Source: Brachyspira hampsonii 30446
Lineage (GTDB): Bacteria > Spirochaetota > Brachyspiria > Brachyspirales > Brachyspiraceae
Reading direction: 5' to 3'
NCBI RefSeq assembly: GCF_000316195.1
Contig: NZ_JH994111.1
Span: forward strand, 932,894 to 996,893
DNA length: 64,000 bases
Shown: piece after piece, positions 8,780-18,449 of the stretch
How positions within the stretch are numbered: the first letter of the stretch is position 1
How the letters are laid out: the number at the start of each line of letters is the position of its first letter
Made by a program: the position numbers and the translations under genes
Notes under the pieces: generated by a model
Database searches by the model: none
Told to the model about the DNA's origin: nothing
Seen by the model: the letters and a program-made list of their open reading frames with translations, nothing else

Positions 8780-8981
8780 ATTATTTCCTTAAACTTTGAT
8801 ATTTATGATAGATATATGAAATAATTTAGTATAAATAAAAGATTAAAAAAATAAATTAATAAAAAAAATTGCAAAGATAAATAAAGAAATTTTTTAAGTA
8901 TAAATATCTCACAAATCTTCATAAACCCAATGCTAGTATAAATTGTTTTATATAAAAGTCAATATGAAAACATGCTTATAA

Positions 8982-10256
8982 TTATACTATACCCTGATGC
9001 TTATTTATAATTGATATAGTTCTCTGAGATGCACCTTTGTTTTGTATTAGTAAATTATATGCTTTTTCAGCCAAATAATTTCTGAGTTCTTCATTTTGAT
9101 ATGCTTCTTTTATTGTTTCTGCAAGTTTTTCTTTATCATCACATGTAAGTACAGCTTCTTTCATATATTCGTATATTTCTATAAAATTATACATATATTT
9201 TCCAACTATAACCGCTTTTTTAAAATAAATAGCTTCTAATATATTATGTCCGCCCATAGTACCCATAAATGTGCCGCCCATTATAACTAAGTCAGAGAGT
9301 TTATACCAATTTAATAATTCTCCTATGGTGTTTATAATTATTCCGTCTTCAGATGTTTTATCATAGTCAGTATAAAGGGGCATGTCATAACCTAATTTAC
9401 TAGCTAGTTTTTGTATATCTTCGCCCCTGCTTATATCTCTTGGTACTATAACCATATATACTTCATCTTTAATTGCGAGTTTATTTATAGCCTTTAATAT
9501 AAGTTCTTCTTCTCCTGCATGTGTGCTGCCTGTTACTATAACGAATTTATTTACTGGTATCATGCTTTCTAAATCATCTATTTTTTTTTCATCTACAAAA
9601 TAAGTTATATCATATTTTAAATTTCCTGTAACAGTTATAAGAGATTCAGGCATTCCTATATATATCATATTTTCTTTATCAATATTGCTTTGAGCTAATA
9701 TTTTAGTGTACATATTAAAATAAGGCTTGAAAAAGAATTTAAAATTTTTGTATCCTTTTATTTCTTTTTTTCCTATTCTTCCATTGATCATATATAGAGG
9801 TATAAGTTTTTTATGAAGCGAATATATTAGTGTAGGCCATATTTCTATTTCTGCTATCATTACATATTCAGGTGAAATTAAATTTATAAGTTTATTAATC
9901 ATATGAGGATAATCTAAAGTAAGATAAAATAATTCTACTTTATCCCCATAATTTTTTTTAGCTATATCATATCCTCCTACCGTAGTAGTTGATAAATAAA
10001 TGGAATAACCTTTTTCTATCAAAGTAAATATTATTTCTTTAACGGCTACTATCTCACCAACACTTACAGCATGTATCCATACAGCGTTTTTATTATTTTC
10101 CTTTGGGTATATAAATCCTAATCTTGATAAAGCCCCTTTTCTGATAGGTTTATTAAATATCATCATAATTGAAAAAGCTATAAATATTACAGGATAAAAA
10201 ATATATCCGAATATTGTATATACAGACATCAAAAATTTCTGCAAAAAATTCTGCAT
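8982..10256 (-). CDS. waaA: 3-deoxy-D-manno-octulosonic acid (Kdo) transferase
   Basis: Transfers Kdo from CMP-Kdo to lipid A in the inner membrane, the first core step of lipopolysaccharide/LOS assembly. The 424-residue protein has an N-terminal membrane anchor (residues about 12-33), the VSVGE motif with the likely catalytic Glu at about 68, AEIEIWP, NGRIG, GNLKYD, and a C-terminal GT-B donor domain with GGHNILEA. Length matches WaaA/KdtA. It follows a small membrane-protein gene after 17 bp and probably shares its promoter. Its presence shows a Gram-negative-type outer membrane with Kdo. Confidence 0.93.
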   Translation of the reverse strand: MQNFLQKFLMSVYTIFGYIFYPVIFIAFSIMMIFNKPIRKGALSRLGFIYPKENNKNAVWIHAVSVGEIVAVKEIIFTLIEKGYSIYLSTTTVGGYDIAKKNYGDKVELFYLTLDYPHMINKLINLISPEYVMIAEIEIWPTLIYSLHKKLIPLYMINGRIGKKEIKGYKNFKFFFKPYFNMYTKILAQSNIDKENMIYIGMPESLITVTGNLKYDITYFVDEKKIDDLESMIPVNKFVIVTGSTHAGEEELILKAINKLAIKDEVYMVIVPRDISRGEDIQKLASKLGYDMPLYTDYDKTSEDGIIINTIGELLNWYKLSDLVIMGGTFMGTMGGHNILEAIYFKKAVIVGKYMYNFIEIYEYMKEAVLTCDDKEKLAETIKEAYQNEELRNYLAEKAYNLLIQNKGASQRTISIINKHQGIV

Positions 10257-10273
10257 TGATGATTTCCTTTAAG

Positions 10274-10558
10274 TTAAAAAATAGCTGCTATAGTCATTAT
10301 AATAATAAGTAAATATACAATAAAAGAAATACCTGCCTTTACTAAAGCATGTTGTTTTCTTGTACCCCATTCACATTTAAAAAATACTATTGTAAATAAA
10401 ATAAATAATAATATCTCAATAGTATTTACTATAATAAAAATAGCCTCATATATTCCTGTTTTTATATTATTATGCTCTATAATGTAAAATGCTGCTATAG
10501 GAAAAAGCATAAATATAGAAGCGTTAACTATTTTATGTATTAAAATATATTTATTCAT
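10274..10558 (-). CDS. small membrane protein, three helices
   Basis: A 94-residue protein almost wholly made of membrane helices, at about residues 9-28, 37-62 and 72-94. A short charged linker, FFKCEWGTRKQH, lies between the second and third. No family recognised. It is the first gene of a two-gene unit with waaA (17 bp gap), so a role in the envelope is plausible but not shown. Confidence 0.7.
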   Translation of the reverse strand: MNKYILIHKIVNASIFMLFPIAAFYIIEHNNIKTGIYEAIFIIVNTIEILLFILFTIVFFKCEWGTRKQHALVKAGISFIVYLLIIIMTIAAIF

Positions 10559-10565
10559 AGTTTGA

Positions 10566-10593
10566 ATTATACTAAAATATATATAATTGTCAA
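10566..10593 (-). promoter_or_regulatory. sigma70-type promoter for the small membrane gene and waaA
   Basis: TTGACA (10588-10593, minus strand), 16-bp spacer, perfect TATAAT (10566-10571), 7 bp before the start codon of 10274-10558; the leader would be very short or absent. Confidence 0.75.
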
Positions 10594-10645
10594 AGTAAAT
10601 TTTGTTTTAAATTTAAATTATTATTTAATTTTTATAAGTTTTCAA

Positions 10646-12259
10646 TTATAAAGCATTTAATTTATTCATTTTTATTCTTATTAAAATTCCTATAAATACT
10701 ATTATAAATGTTATAAATACTGCAGAATATAAGTTTAAGTTTAATTCATATTTTAGGAAATTTATATTGCTGAATTTATTTGACAAGTTTATTAAAAGTT
10801 CTGAAAAAAATTCTGTTGTTTTAGAAGGAAAAATTGATAATGGTGTATATATTTGATATGTTATTATTGTTATTAGCGAAGATGAAAGTATTATAAAAGA
10901 TATAGGCACGGCGAATATATTGGATATTATAGAAGTCATATTTAGTATTGAGAAATGATGTATGCTTAGCGGAATTACGGTTATAAGTGCAAATATATTT
11001 ATAGATAAAAATATTAATAGGTTTATAGAAATATTTTTTATTAATAAAGTAATTTTATTGTTTGTATTGATATTTCTTATGTTTTTTATTATATAAAAAT
11101 TGAATATCGGATAGTAAATAATTATTCCAAGTGTTGCTAAAAACGAGAATTGAAAACTTATATCTTTAATAGAATTAGGATTTAGTAGTAATATAATTAA
11201 GGCTGATAAAAATAATGCATTAATAGAATTTCTATTTCTGTCAAAATAATATGATATAAGCAGACAAAATGCCATTATACTTGCTCTTATTATAGAAACA
11301 GAAAATAATGTTATAGGCGGATATATTATTATGGTTATTATTGTTGATATTAATATTCTTTTATAAAAGTTTATAGGAAAGAATGATAGCATTAAAAATA
11401 AAATTGACAGTATCATTGAAATATGAAGACCGGATATAGAAAGTATATGAGATATTCCTGCATCTATAAAATATTGTCTTATATGATAAGGTATTATGTT
11501 TTTATCTCCTATCATTATTCCTTGAGCTATGGAGTAGGGTATAGCATGCATATTTGAACCTAATGACTTTTTTATTATGTTTCTTATTTTTATAGAATAA
11601 GCATTTATATAATTAATAATAGAAAATCCGTTTTTCTGAATTACAAAATTATTATATTGGTATATACTTGCTGCACCATAAAGCATTCTATCAGCTAAAA
11701 CTTCAATTATTATTTTTGAATTGTAAATATCATCATTAGTTAATATGTTTTTATATAAATTTATTTTTGAAGATACCGTTATTTCATCATTAATAAATAA
11801 TGTTTTTAATGAATTATTATAAAGCCTTATATTTCCTGCATAATCATACCAATTAGTTCCATCATAAACTTTATCCACATAAGCAATATATCTATCTCTG
11901 AAGCCAATAACTCCGTCATAGGATAATATTTTGGCATTGTATGCTTTTATTGGTTTGTCAAAATTACTAAGAGGATTTTTTAATATATCATAGTATCTAA
12001 TAATTGTATAACTATATCCTATAAATAAGCATGAAAACATGAGTATTATTATAGAGATATTTAATTTATTTTTTAATTCTGATACTATTGATAAAATTAT
12101 AAATATAAAAGCTATAATAATTGAAATATTAAGAAATTTATTAGTTTTGAATGCTATAGCTATACCAACAGCAAAAAATAATGTAATGTATGTTATATAT
12201 GTGAGAGGATATAGAAAAAAGTTTTTATTATAATTTTTAATTTCTTTTAACGATTCCAT
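10646..12259 (-). CDS. comEC: ComEC/Rec2-family membrane channel protein
   Basis: In naturally competent bacteria ComEC forms the inner-membrane channel for incoming single-stranded DNA. The 537-residue protein has two N-terminal membrane helices, an OB-like periplasmic domain (about residues 100-200), and the competence domain with the signature GDKNIIPYHIRQYFIDAGISH and LSISGLHISM, followed by many membrane helices. It ends after the membrane domain: the C-terminal metallo-beta-lactamase domain of long ComEC proteins is missing. The start overlaps the end of the tetR gene by about 23 bp and has no obvious ribosome site, so it may be translated by coupling. Confidence 0.88.
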   Translation of the reverse strand: MESLKEIKNYNKNFFLYPLTYITYITLFFAVGIAIAFKTNKFLNISIIIAFIFIILSIVSELKNKLNISIIILMFSCLFIGYSYTIIRYYDILKNPLSNFDKPIKAYNAKILSYDGVIGFRDRYIAYVDKVYDGTNWYDYAGNIRLYNNSLKTLFINDEITVSSKINLYKNILTNDDIYNSKIIIEVLADRMLYGAASIYQYNNFVIQKNGFSIINYINAYSIKIRNIIKKSLGSNMHAIPYSIAQGIMIGDKNIIPYHIRQYFIDAGISHILSISGLHISMILSILFLMLSFFPINFYKRILISTIITIIIYPPITLFSVSIIRASIMAFCLLISYYFDRNRNSINALFLSALIILLLNPNSIKDISFQFSFLATLGIIIYYPIFNFYIIKNIRNINTNNKITLLIKNISINLLIFLSINIFALITVIPLSIHHFSILNMTSIISNIFAVPISFIILSSSLITIITYQIYTPLSIFPSKTTEFFSELLINLSNKFSNINFLKYELNLNLYSAVFITFIIVFIGILIRIKMNKLNAL

Positions 12260-12806
12260 AGAAAATAATATTTACAATAGTATCTAAATCTTTTTCATAA
12301 AGCTCTGAATTTTTGTTTTTAGCCCATTCTAATTCAAAACCTTTTATTATTGCAAGAACCGCCTCAGTTGCAAGTCTTAAATCTATATTAAACAACCCCT
12401 TTTTTACTCCGCTTCTTAATATCATTTTTATAGTATTATATTCTTCTTTATGATATTGTGCTCTCATATGTTCTATAAGAGTAAAGTCTTCAAATATTTC
12501 ACTGTGAAGTGCTTCGTAAAGATTTGCTAGTTTTATATAACCTTTTTGCCTTGTTAGAATATATGCTCTTAATTTTGTTTCTGCGGTATCTTCTTTTTTT
12601 ATTGCTTCATATAATTCTTTTTTTAGATCATTAGCTTCATTTTCGGCTATTGCAAAAAATATTTCTTCTTTACTTTTAAAATAATGATAAATACTGCTTT
12701 TTGATTTATGCACCATTAGAGCTATATCACTCATAGATGCCTTTTTGAATCCGTATTTTTTGAATAATCTTTTTCCAGCATTTACTATCTGTTCACGAGG
12801 AGTCAT
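12237..12806 (-). CDS. TetR/AcrR-family transcriptional regulator
   Basis: A 189-residue repressor-type protein. Residues about 3-50 form the TetR DNA-binding domain (REQIVNAGKRLFKKYGF, then MSDIALMVHKSKSSIYHYF with the recognition helix). The rest is a helical ligand/dimer domain. An AGGT-type ribosome site precedes the ATG, and a near-perfect promoter lies 31 bp upstream. It is cotranscribed with and overlaps comEC. Whether it controls its own promoter, comEC, or distant genes cannot be read from the sequence; the ligand is unknown. Confidence 0.9.
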   Translation of the reverse strand: MTPREQIVNAGKRLFKKYGFKKASMSDIALMVHKSKSSIYHYFKSKEEIFFAIAENEANDLKKELYEAIKKEDTAETKLRAYILTRQKGYIKLANLYEALHSEIFEDFTLIEHMRAQYHKEEYNTIKMILRSGVKKGLFNIDLRLATEAVLAIIKGFELEWAKNKNSELYEKDLDTIVNIIFYGIVKRN

Positions 12807-12836
12807 TTTGCTAACCTTTAAGCCATATTTAATTAT

Positions 12837-12864
12837 ATTATATACTGTATTTATTATTTGTCAA
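12837..12864 (-). promoter_or_regulatory. sigma70-type promoter for tetR-comEC
   Basis: TTGACA (12859-12864, minus strand), 16-bp spacer, TATAAT (12837-12842). Confidence 0.75.
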
Positions 12865-12875
12865 AGTTATTAAAA

Positions 12876-13178
12876 TAGAGTTGTTTCAAAAGTTAATTAA
12901 AATATTAAGTATAAAAATTATTAAATAAAAGATTGAGGATATAATGTTTTATATGTTGTATAAATTACAGTTTTAGTATATTAATATGTATACTATTTTT
13001 CCTAACGCAAAATCGGAGCTTACTAGGTATTTATAGCGATAGAACTTTGTATTTCCGTAGTGGTAGAGAATTACAAAAGAAGGTGGGATGTTGCAAGTAG
13101 GCAGAGTGCAGCACTACTGTATGCTTTGTATGGCTATTATCCATAAAATTATAAAAAATTAGTTTTGAAACAAGTCTA
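12876..13178 (+). mobile_element. MITE-like element type 1, diverged copy
   Basis: Starts TA-GAGTTGTTTCAAAAGTT and ends TTAGTTTTGAAACAAGTC-TA, so the right end is perfect and the left has a few changes. The interior has the AT-rich left arm, then GTATACTATTTTTCC, then a moderately GC-rich core (AAAAGAAGGTGGGATGTTGC, CAGAGTGCAGCACTACTG) that has drifted from the core in 19879-20268. It lies between the divergent genes tetR and the Fic-like gene and reaches to within about 15 bp of the tetR promoter. Confidence 0.75.
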
Positions 13179-13239
13179 ACAAATTTATGATGTATAAATT
13201 TCTATTGAGAATTAAATATTTTTATGATAATATATTTAT

Positions 13240-14178
13240 ATGTATAATAGATTTAATATAGAAGTATTTGATAATGTAAATATTTTAAAAGAGCTTGCTA
13301 AAACTTGGCATGCTTATTATGATTTTAGAATGTCATGTATTTCATTGAAGAACTCGGAATATCTTCTAAGTATATTATCATTGATATTAAATCCTGCCAA
13401 TCATTATGAGTATAAAGATATTGGTATGATATCATATAGTATATTAGAGGAATATCATTCTAAGCATAAAGAATTTAGGATATTGAAGGAGTATTCAGAA
13501 AAAGAATATAATTCTTCTATTCTTTCAAATATAGTAAGCAGTTTTGAAGATAAGACTATTATCATAGATAAAAGTTATGATGAAGATTTAAAATATATAG
13601 ATAGTTTAGATTTAGATCCTCTTTTAAAATTATTAGTTTATCAAAAAGTATCTTATGAATATGTAAAAGAGTATTCCAACAGTTTTATAATATGCAGGAT
13701 TGTATTTAATATATATTCATATAAATTGAAGTTATTAGACACACCAATATTATATCCGTATCAATTTTTTGAAGCTACTATTAGTGATAATTCTTCTAAT
13801 GAGGAATCTATAATAAGATACCTTAAATTTTTAAGGGGTATATGTTTATATGCAGTAGATACTATAAGTTTTGTTCAAAATGATTTGATGCGGTTAAAGG
13901 CTAGACTGCTTCTTAATAAGAACTTTAAAAAACTTGCAGATTCTAATGTATTTTATATTATATTCATAACTCCTTATGTAAGAATAGTAGATTTAATGGA
14001 TATGTTTAATTGGAAAAGAGATAAGGCAGCAAGATTATTATCAAAATTAAGAGATGAAGATTTATTTGCTGAAGTACGCATAAAAAAAGAAAAGATATTT
14101 ATAAACAAGTACATAATAGGCTTATTTGAATCGGGCGAGGCATTAAAACCCGATGAGTTTCTAATGAAGTTTATATAA
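13240..14178 (+). CDS. Fic-like protein with lost catalytic motif (tentative)
   Basis: A 312-residue protein whose overall plan resembles Fic-family AMP transferases. NSSILSNIVSSFED (residues 91-104) sits where the inhibitory SSxIEG-T motif normally lies. LLKLLVYQKVSYEYV leads into the active-site region, LLDTPILYPYQFF (165-177) matches the usual LL-x-x-P-x-LYLS-x-YF, and residues 245-295 form a winged helix (WKRDKAARLLSKLRDEDLF). The catalytic HPFxxGNGR motif is absent: YSNSFIICR stands in its place (145-153). If the family call is right this is a pseudoenzyme. Family call is by eye and uncertain; the reading frame itself is solid. The tRNA promoter begins only a few bases after the stop. 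Confidence 0.55.
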   Translation: MYNRFNIEVFDNVNILKELAKTWHAYYDFRMSCISLKNSEYLLSILSLILNPANHYEYKDIGMISYSILEEYHSKHKEFRILKEYSEKEYNSSILSNIVSSFEDKTIIIDKSYDEDLKYIDSLDLDPLLKLLVYQKVSYEYVKEYSNSFIICRIVFNIYSYKLKLLDTPILYPYQFFEATISDNSSNEESIIRYLKFLRGICLYAVDTISFVQNDLMRLKARLLLNKNFKKLADSNVFYIIFITPYVRIVDLMDMFNWKRDKAARLLSKLRDEDLFAEVRIKKEKIFINKYIIGLFESGEALKPDEFLMKFI

Positions 14179-14185
14179 AAAATGC

Positions 14186-14213
14186 TTGACATTTTAAAAA
14201 AAGCATGTATAAT
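14186..14213 (+). promoter_or_regulatory. promoter of the tRNA-rpsU unit
   Basis: Consensus TTGACA (14186-14191), 16-bp spacer, consensus TATAAT (14208-14213), 25 bp before the first tRNA. Such a perfect match fits stable-RNA expression. Confidence 0.9.
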
Positions 14214-14238
14214 CTTTTAATATTTTAATAATTTACAT

Positions 14239-14311
14239 CGCGGGGTGGAGCAGTTGGTAGCTCGTTGGGCTCATAACCCAAAGGCCGTAGGTTCAAGTCC
14301 TGCCCCCGCTA
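14239..14311 (+). tRNA. initiator tRNA-Met (CAT)
   Basis: Folds as a 73-nt tRNA without encoded CCA. The anticodon is CAT. Initiator features are visible: the first base pair is a C-T mismatch (C1, T72) and the anticodon stem ends with three G-C pairs, GGG/CCC. The sequence is close to bacterial fMet tRNAs (CGCGGGGTGGAGCAG at the 5' end). First gene of a unit with a second CAT tRNA and rpsU. Confidence 0.95.
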
Positions 14312-14340
14312 ATAGCCGAAAATATAGGCTTATTATTTTT

Positions 14341-14414
14341 GGCGGCGTGGCTCAGGTGGTTAGAGCATGCGGCTCATATCCGCAGTGTCAGGGGTTCAAG
14401 TCCCTTCGCCGCTA
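14341..14414 (+). tRNA. tRNA with CAT anticodon (elongator Met, or Ile2)
   Basis: A 74-nt cloverleaf: acceptor GGCGGCG pairs with CGCCGCT, D-arm GCTCAGGTGGTTAGAGC, anticodon stem TGCGG/CCGCA with loop CTCATAT, T-arm GGGGTTCAAGTCCC. The normal first base pair shows it is not the initiator. CAT also occurs in tRNA-Ile2, where C is modified to lysidine; sequence alone does not separate the two here. CCA is not encoded. Confidence 0.92.
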
Positions 14415-14442
14415 ATATCTTATAAAAAGGCAGGTGAGTTAA

Positions 14443-14652
14443 TTGGTAAGAGTATTCGCTAATGAAGGCGAACCAGTAGAAAGCGTTATTAAAAGATTCC
14501 GCAGAGCTTGTGAAAACGAAGGTATTTTACAAGACCTTAAAGAAAAACAGTTCTATAAAAAACCTTCTCTTGAAAAAAAACTTCAAAGAGAAAAAGCTCT
14601 TAAAAGAATGAAAAGAAAAATCAAAAAAGAACGCAGATTAGGTTTGCTTTAA
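14443..14652 (+). CDS. rpsU: 30S ribosomal protein S21
   Basis: Small basic protein of the 30S subunit, which helps initiation. 69 residues with the S21 plan: a short acidic start (VRVFANEGEPVESVIKRFRR), then a Lys/Arg-rich helical tail. Translation must start at TTG 14443-14445: AGGTGAG lies 7-10 bp upstream and no ATG/GTG fits the family start. It is cotranscribed with the two CAT tRNAs from the promoter at 14186 and is followed by its own terminator. A unit joining initiator tRNA with S21 links two initiation factors under one promoter. Confidence 0.93.
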   Translation: MVRVFANEGEPVESVIKRFRRACENEGILQDLKEKQFYKKPSLEKKLQREKALKRMKRKIKKERRLGLL

Positions 14653-14671
14653 TTTATCTGTATTTTTTAAA

Positions 14672-14707
14672 AGCATTGGTATTTTTTATATCAATGCTTT
14701 TTTTATC
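14672..14707 (+). terminator. terminator of the tRNA-rpsU unit
   Basis: AGCATTG (14672-14678) pairs with CAATGCT (14692-14698), extended by a GTAT/ATAT stretch, followed by TTTTTTT. Confidence 0.9.
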
Positions 14708-14725
14708 TAATTAATATATATATAC

Positions 14726-14754
14726 TTGAAAATATTTAATTTTTGATGTATAAT
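14726..14754 (+). promoter_or_regulatory. groL promoter, no CIRCE element
   Basis: TTGAAA (14726-14731), 17-bp spacer, TATAAT (14749-14754), followed by an 80-bp leader. The CIRCE operator (TTAGCACTC-N9-GAGTGCTAA) that binds HrcA is not present in the promoter or leader. Confidence 0.75.
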
Positions 14755-14804
14755 TGTTTCAATTTTAAAATGAAATAATTTTAAAAGTTTAATAATGCTA
14801 ATAA

Positions 14805-16469
<1,665 letters not shown>

Positions 16470-16507
16470 TAAATAGCCTATAAATAATAATTAAGTTTAT
16501 AATAAAA

Positions 16508-16541
16508 AGCCTCAGTATTTTACTGGGGCTTTATTTTTTAT
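16508..16541 (+). terminator. groL terminator
   Basis: AGCCTCAG (16508-16515) pairs with CTGGGGCT (16523-16530), one G-T pair, followed by TTATTTTTTA. Confidence 0.9.
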
Positions 16542-16542
16542 A

Positions 16543-16612
16543 ATACTTGTTTCAAAAGTAATTTACAAACAATTTTAGATTTCTTTACATCACATTACAT
16601 AATGCGGATTAT
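16543..16612 (+). mobile_element. solo left end of a type 1 MITE-like element
   Basis: AATACTTGTTTCAAAAGTAATT matches the type 1 left end, but after about 70 bp a type 2 element begins and no matching right end for this copy is seen. It appears to be a fragment left by insertion or deletion. Confidence 0.55.
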
Positions 16613-16935
16613 TAGACCTGTTGCAATTTTGTATTTTTATACAGTTATGATTAAAAATATATAATATAAATTTTATTTATAGTAGTTTTATATATTATTT
16701 TTTGTTTTAAATGTGATATAATTTTATACAAATAAGATATAAAAATGCAGCCTTTCGCCACAGGCGTACTTCGTATGTGCCACACCGAAGGCGGACAGCG
16801 TCACAAAAGAAGTGGGGTTTGGCACGACTGTGTACTTCGTAGGCAAAGCCCCAATTATTAAAACTATAAATATTATTTTTAAATTTATTATATAATAATA
16901 TCACTATATGTATGTACAAAATTGCAACAGGTCTA
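16613..16935 (+). mobile_element. MITE-like element type 2, intact ends
   Basis: The 19-bp terminal repeat GACCTGTTGCAATTTTGTA is perfectly complemented at the right end (TACAAAATTGCAACAGGTC), and both ends are flanked by TA; TTAT is found outside both TAs. Inside lies an AT-rich arm, then a GC-rich core at about 16744-16853 that begins ATGCAGCCTTTCGCC and ends GGCAAAGCCCCAATTAT, then another AT-rich arm. The core shares long stretches with type 1 elements. A 37-codon frame starts at the ATG of the core but is not kept in other copies. Its only sister in the window is at 55245-55573, in the opposite orientation. Confidence 0.85.
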
Positions 16936-16937
16936 TT

Positions 16938-17236
16938 ATACTTGTTTCAAAACTACTTGACAAGATTATATATAAAAATTTAGTAATTTTATAATTTATA
17001 AAATAATGTTTTACATGTTTTATAAATAATTGCTTTGGTATGTAAATATGCAGTCTTTCGCTGTAGGAGGATTTTTCCTGCTTCTCTCCTGCTGACACCT
17101 GCCAAAGGCACGCTTCGCGAGGTGAACTTCGTCGGCACGCACAGCATCGCAAAATAAGCAGTGCAGAGCTCGGCACAAATGTGAAGCTATAACTACAGTT
17201 TAAAAATTTATAAATTGAGTTTTGAAGCAACTCTAT
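16938..17236 (+). mobile_element. MITE-like element type 1
   Basis: Left end ACTTGTTTCAAAACTACTTG, right end AGTTTTGAAGCAACTC-TA (two changes from perfect). The AT-rich left arm is nearly identical to that at 19879-20268. The core (about 17048-17195) shares the block GACACCTGCCAAAGGCACGC and the following words with that copy, but differs before and after. It begins within about 3 bp of the end of the type 2 element. Confidence 0.8.
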
Positions 17237-17268
17237 TATATTGCAGCACAGTGTATTAGATAAAAATA

Positions 17269-18441
17269 TTATTCATCTTCAGTTCTGCTGAAGTTGATTT
17301 TTTGAAATCTATCATACTCTTTCATAAATTTTTTTATATCAGGAATCATTATATTTCCATCACTATCAATTTTTATTGTTTTTATTTTCTTAATTTCTCT
17401 TGATGAATATTCATTATATTGAACGCCTGTTATACTCAATATATCATAAACATTATATTTGAGATTTAAAGTATTGGTTTCTTTAAATAAAATTTCTTTT
17501 TTTACTATGCTTTCTAATACTAACATGAATTTTCCAATTATATTTTTTATTTTGAAGCTATTGATGCTTCTCATAATATTGTATATTCTCATAGAAAAAA
17601 ACTTTATAGAGTATTCTCTCAATGCTCTATCTGTTTTTACTAATTCTAACATATCTTCTCTTTTTAATATTTTGATTATTGTATCTTCTAATGCTATTGC
17701 TGTGGTTAATAATAAATCATTATTTTTATTAGAAGCATATCCACTGAACACTTCATTATCCGAACATATAATTCTTGTAATTTGTTTGGAGTTAAATATG
17801 CTGTATACTCCTATTTTTCCAGACATAACCATATATAGTTTTTCTGTAGTTTCTAGTTCTGTGAATATACAAGTTCCTTTATCTAATTTGTATATACCTT
17901 CTATTACAAGACATGCTGTATTTGATGGTTTTATTTTTGATATAATCTTTTTTAACTCTTCAGTTTCTCCATTTTGCTCTATGTACTTATTATATAATTT
18001 TAATGCGGCATCATCAAATCCATTATTTTTATATATTTCTGCCATTTCTAATATTGTATTTTCTTTTTTACAGTTTATATTTTTTTCTTTACTAAAGATA
18101 AAATAGTATTGATTAAGCCATAGTTCCATTAATGTTGATATATGATTATATATTTTTTCTATTATATTTACATTATCAATTTTATCTAATTCAGCTATAT
18201 TTATTTCTATAGCTTCACTATCTTCTTCTGCTTTTGAAGTTGCAAAATAAGGGGCATTTATAGCAGAATTAACTAAACCTATAATATCTCCATTTTTATG
18301 ATATATGTCGTAGTTTTCAGTAAAATAATTATATGATATTATGCTTCCTTTAGTTATTATATAAAAATAATTTTTTGCTTCCTGTCCATCAATAAATATT
18401 ATAGACGATTTTTTAAATTGAATTTTATTATAATTTATCAT
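17269..18441 (-). CDS. double cyclic-nucleotide-binding-domain regulator, Crp-like
   Basis: A 390-residue protein with two cNMP-binding-type beta-barrels. The first is at residues about 5-95 (IIFIDGQEAKNYFYIITKGS, then GDIIGLVNSAI), the second at about 180-270 (LVIEGIYKLDKGTCIFTE, then MVMSGKIGVYSI). The C-terminus (about 300-375) resembles the Crp/FNR winged helix: YDILSITGVQYNEYSSREIKKIK. The phosphate-binding Gly-Glu and Arg-Ser/Thr of true cAMP sites are not evident, so the ligand, if any, is unknown. It lies 8 bp after a paralogue (18450-19604) and is likely cotranscribed with it. It probably acts as a DNA-binding regulator (inference). Confidence 0.75.
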   Translation of the reverse strand: MINYNKIQFKKSSIIFIDGQEAKNYFYIITKGSIISYNYFTENYDIYHKNGDIIGLVNSAINAPYFATSKAEEDSEAIEINIAELDKIDNVNIIEKIYNHISTLMELWLNQYYFIFSKEKNINCKKENTILEMAEIYKNNGFDDAALKLYNKYIEQNGETEELKKIISKIKPSNTACLVIEGIYKLDKGTCIFTELETTEKLYMVMSGKIGVYSIFNSKQITRIICSDNEVFSGYASNKNNDLLLTTAIALEDTIIKILKREDMLELVKTDRALREYSIKFFSMRIYNIMRSINSFKIKNIIGKFMLVLESIVKKEILFKETNTLNLKYNVYDILSITGVQYNEYSSREIKKIKTIKIDSDGNIMIPDIKKFMKEYDRFQKINFSRTEDE

Positions 18442-18449
18442 TTTTAATC

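Noticed and set aside
16707-16919. 70-codon minus-strand frame in the type 2 element
   Set aside because: Part of its peptide recurs in the type 1 core, but the frame is not kept in 55245-55573 and runs into the AT-rich arms; best explained as shared repeat DNA.
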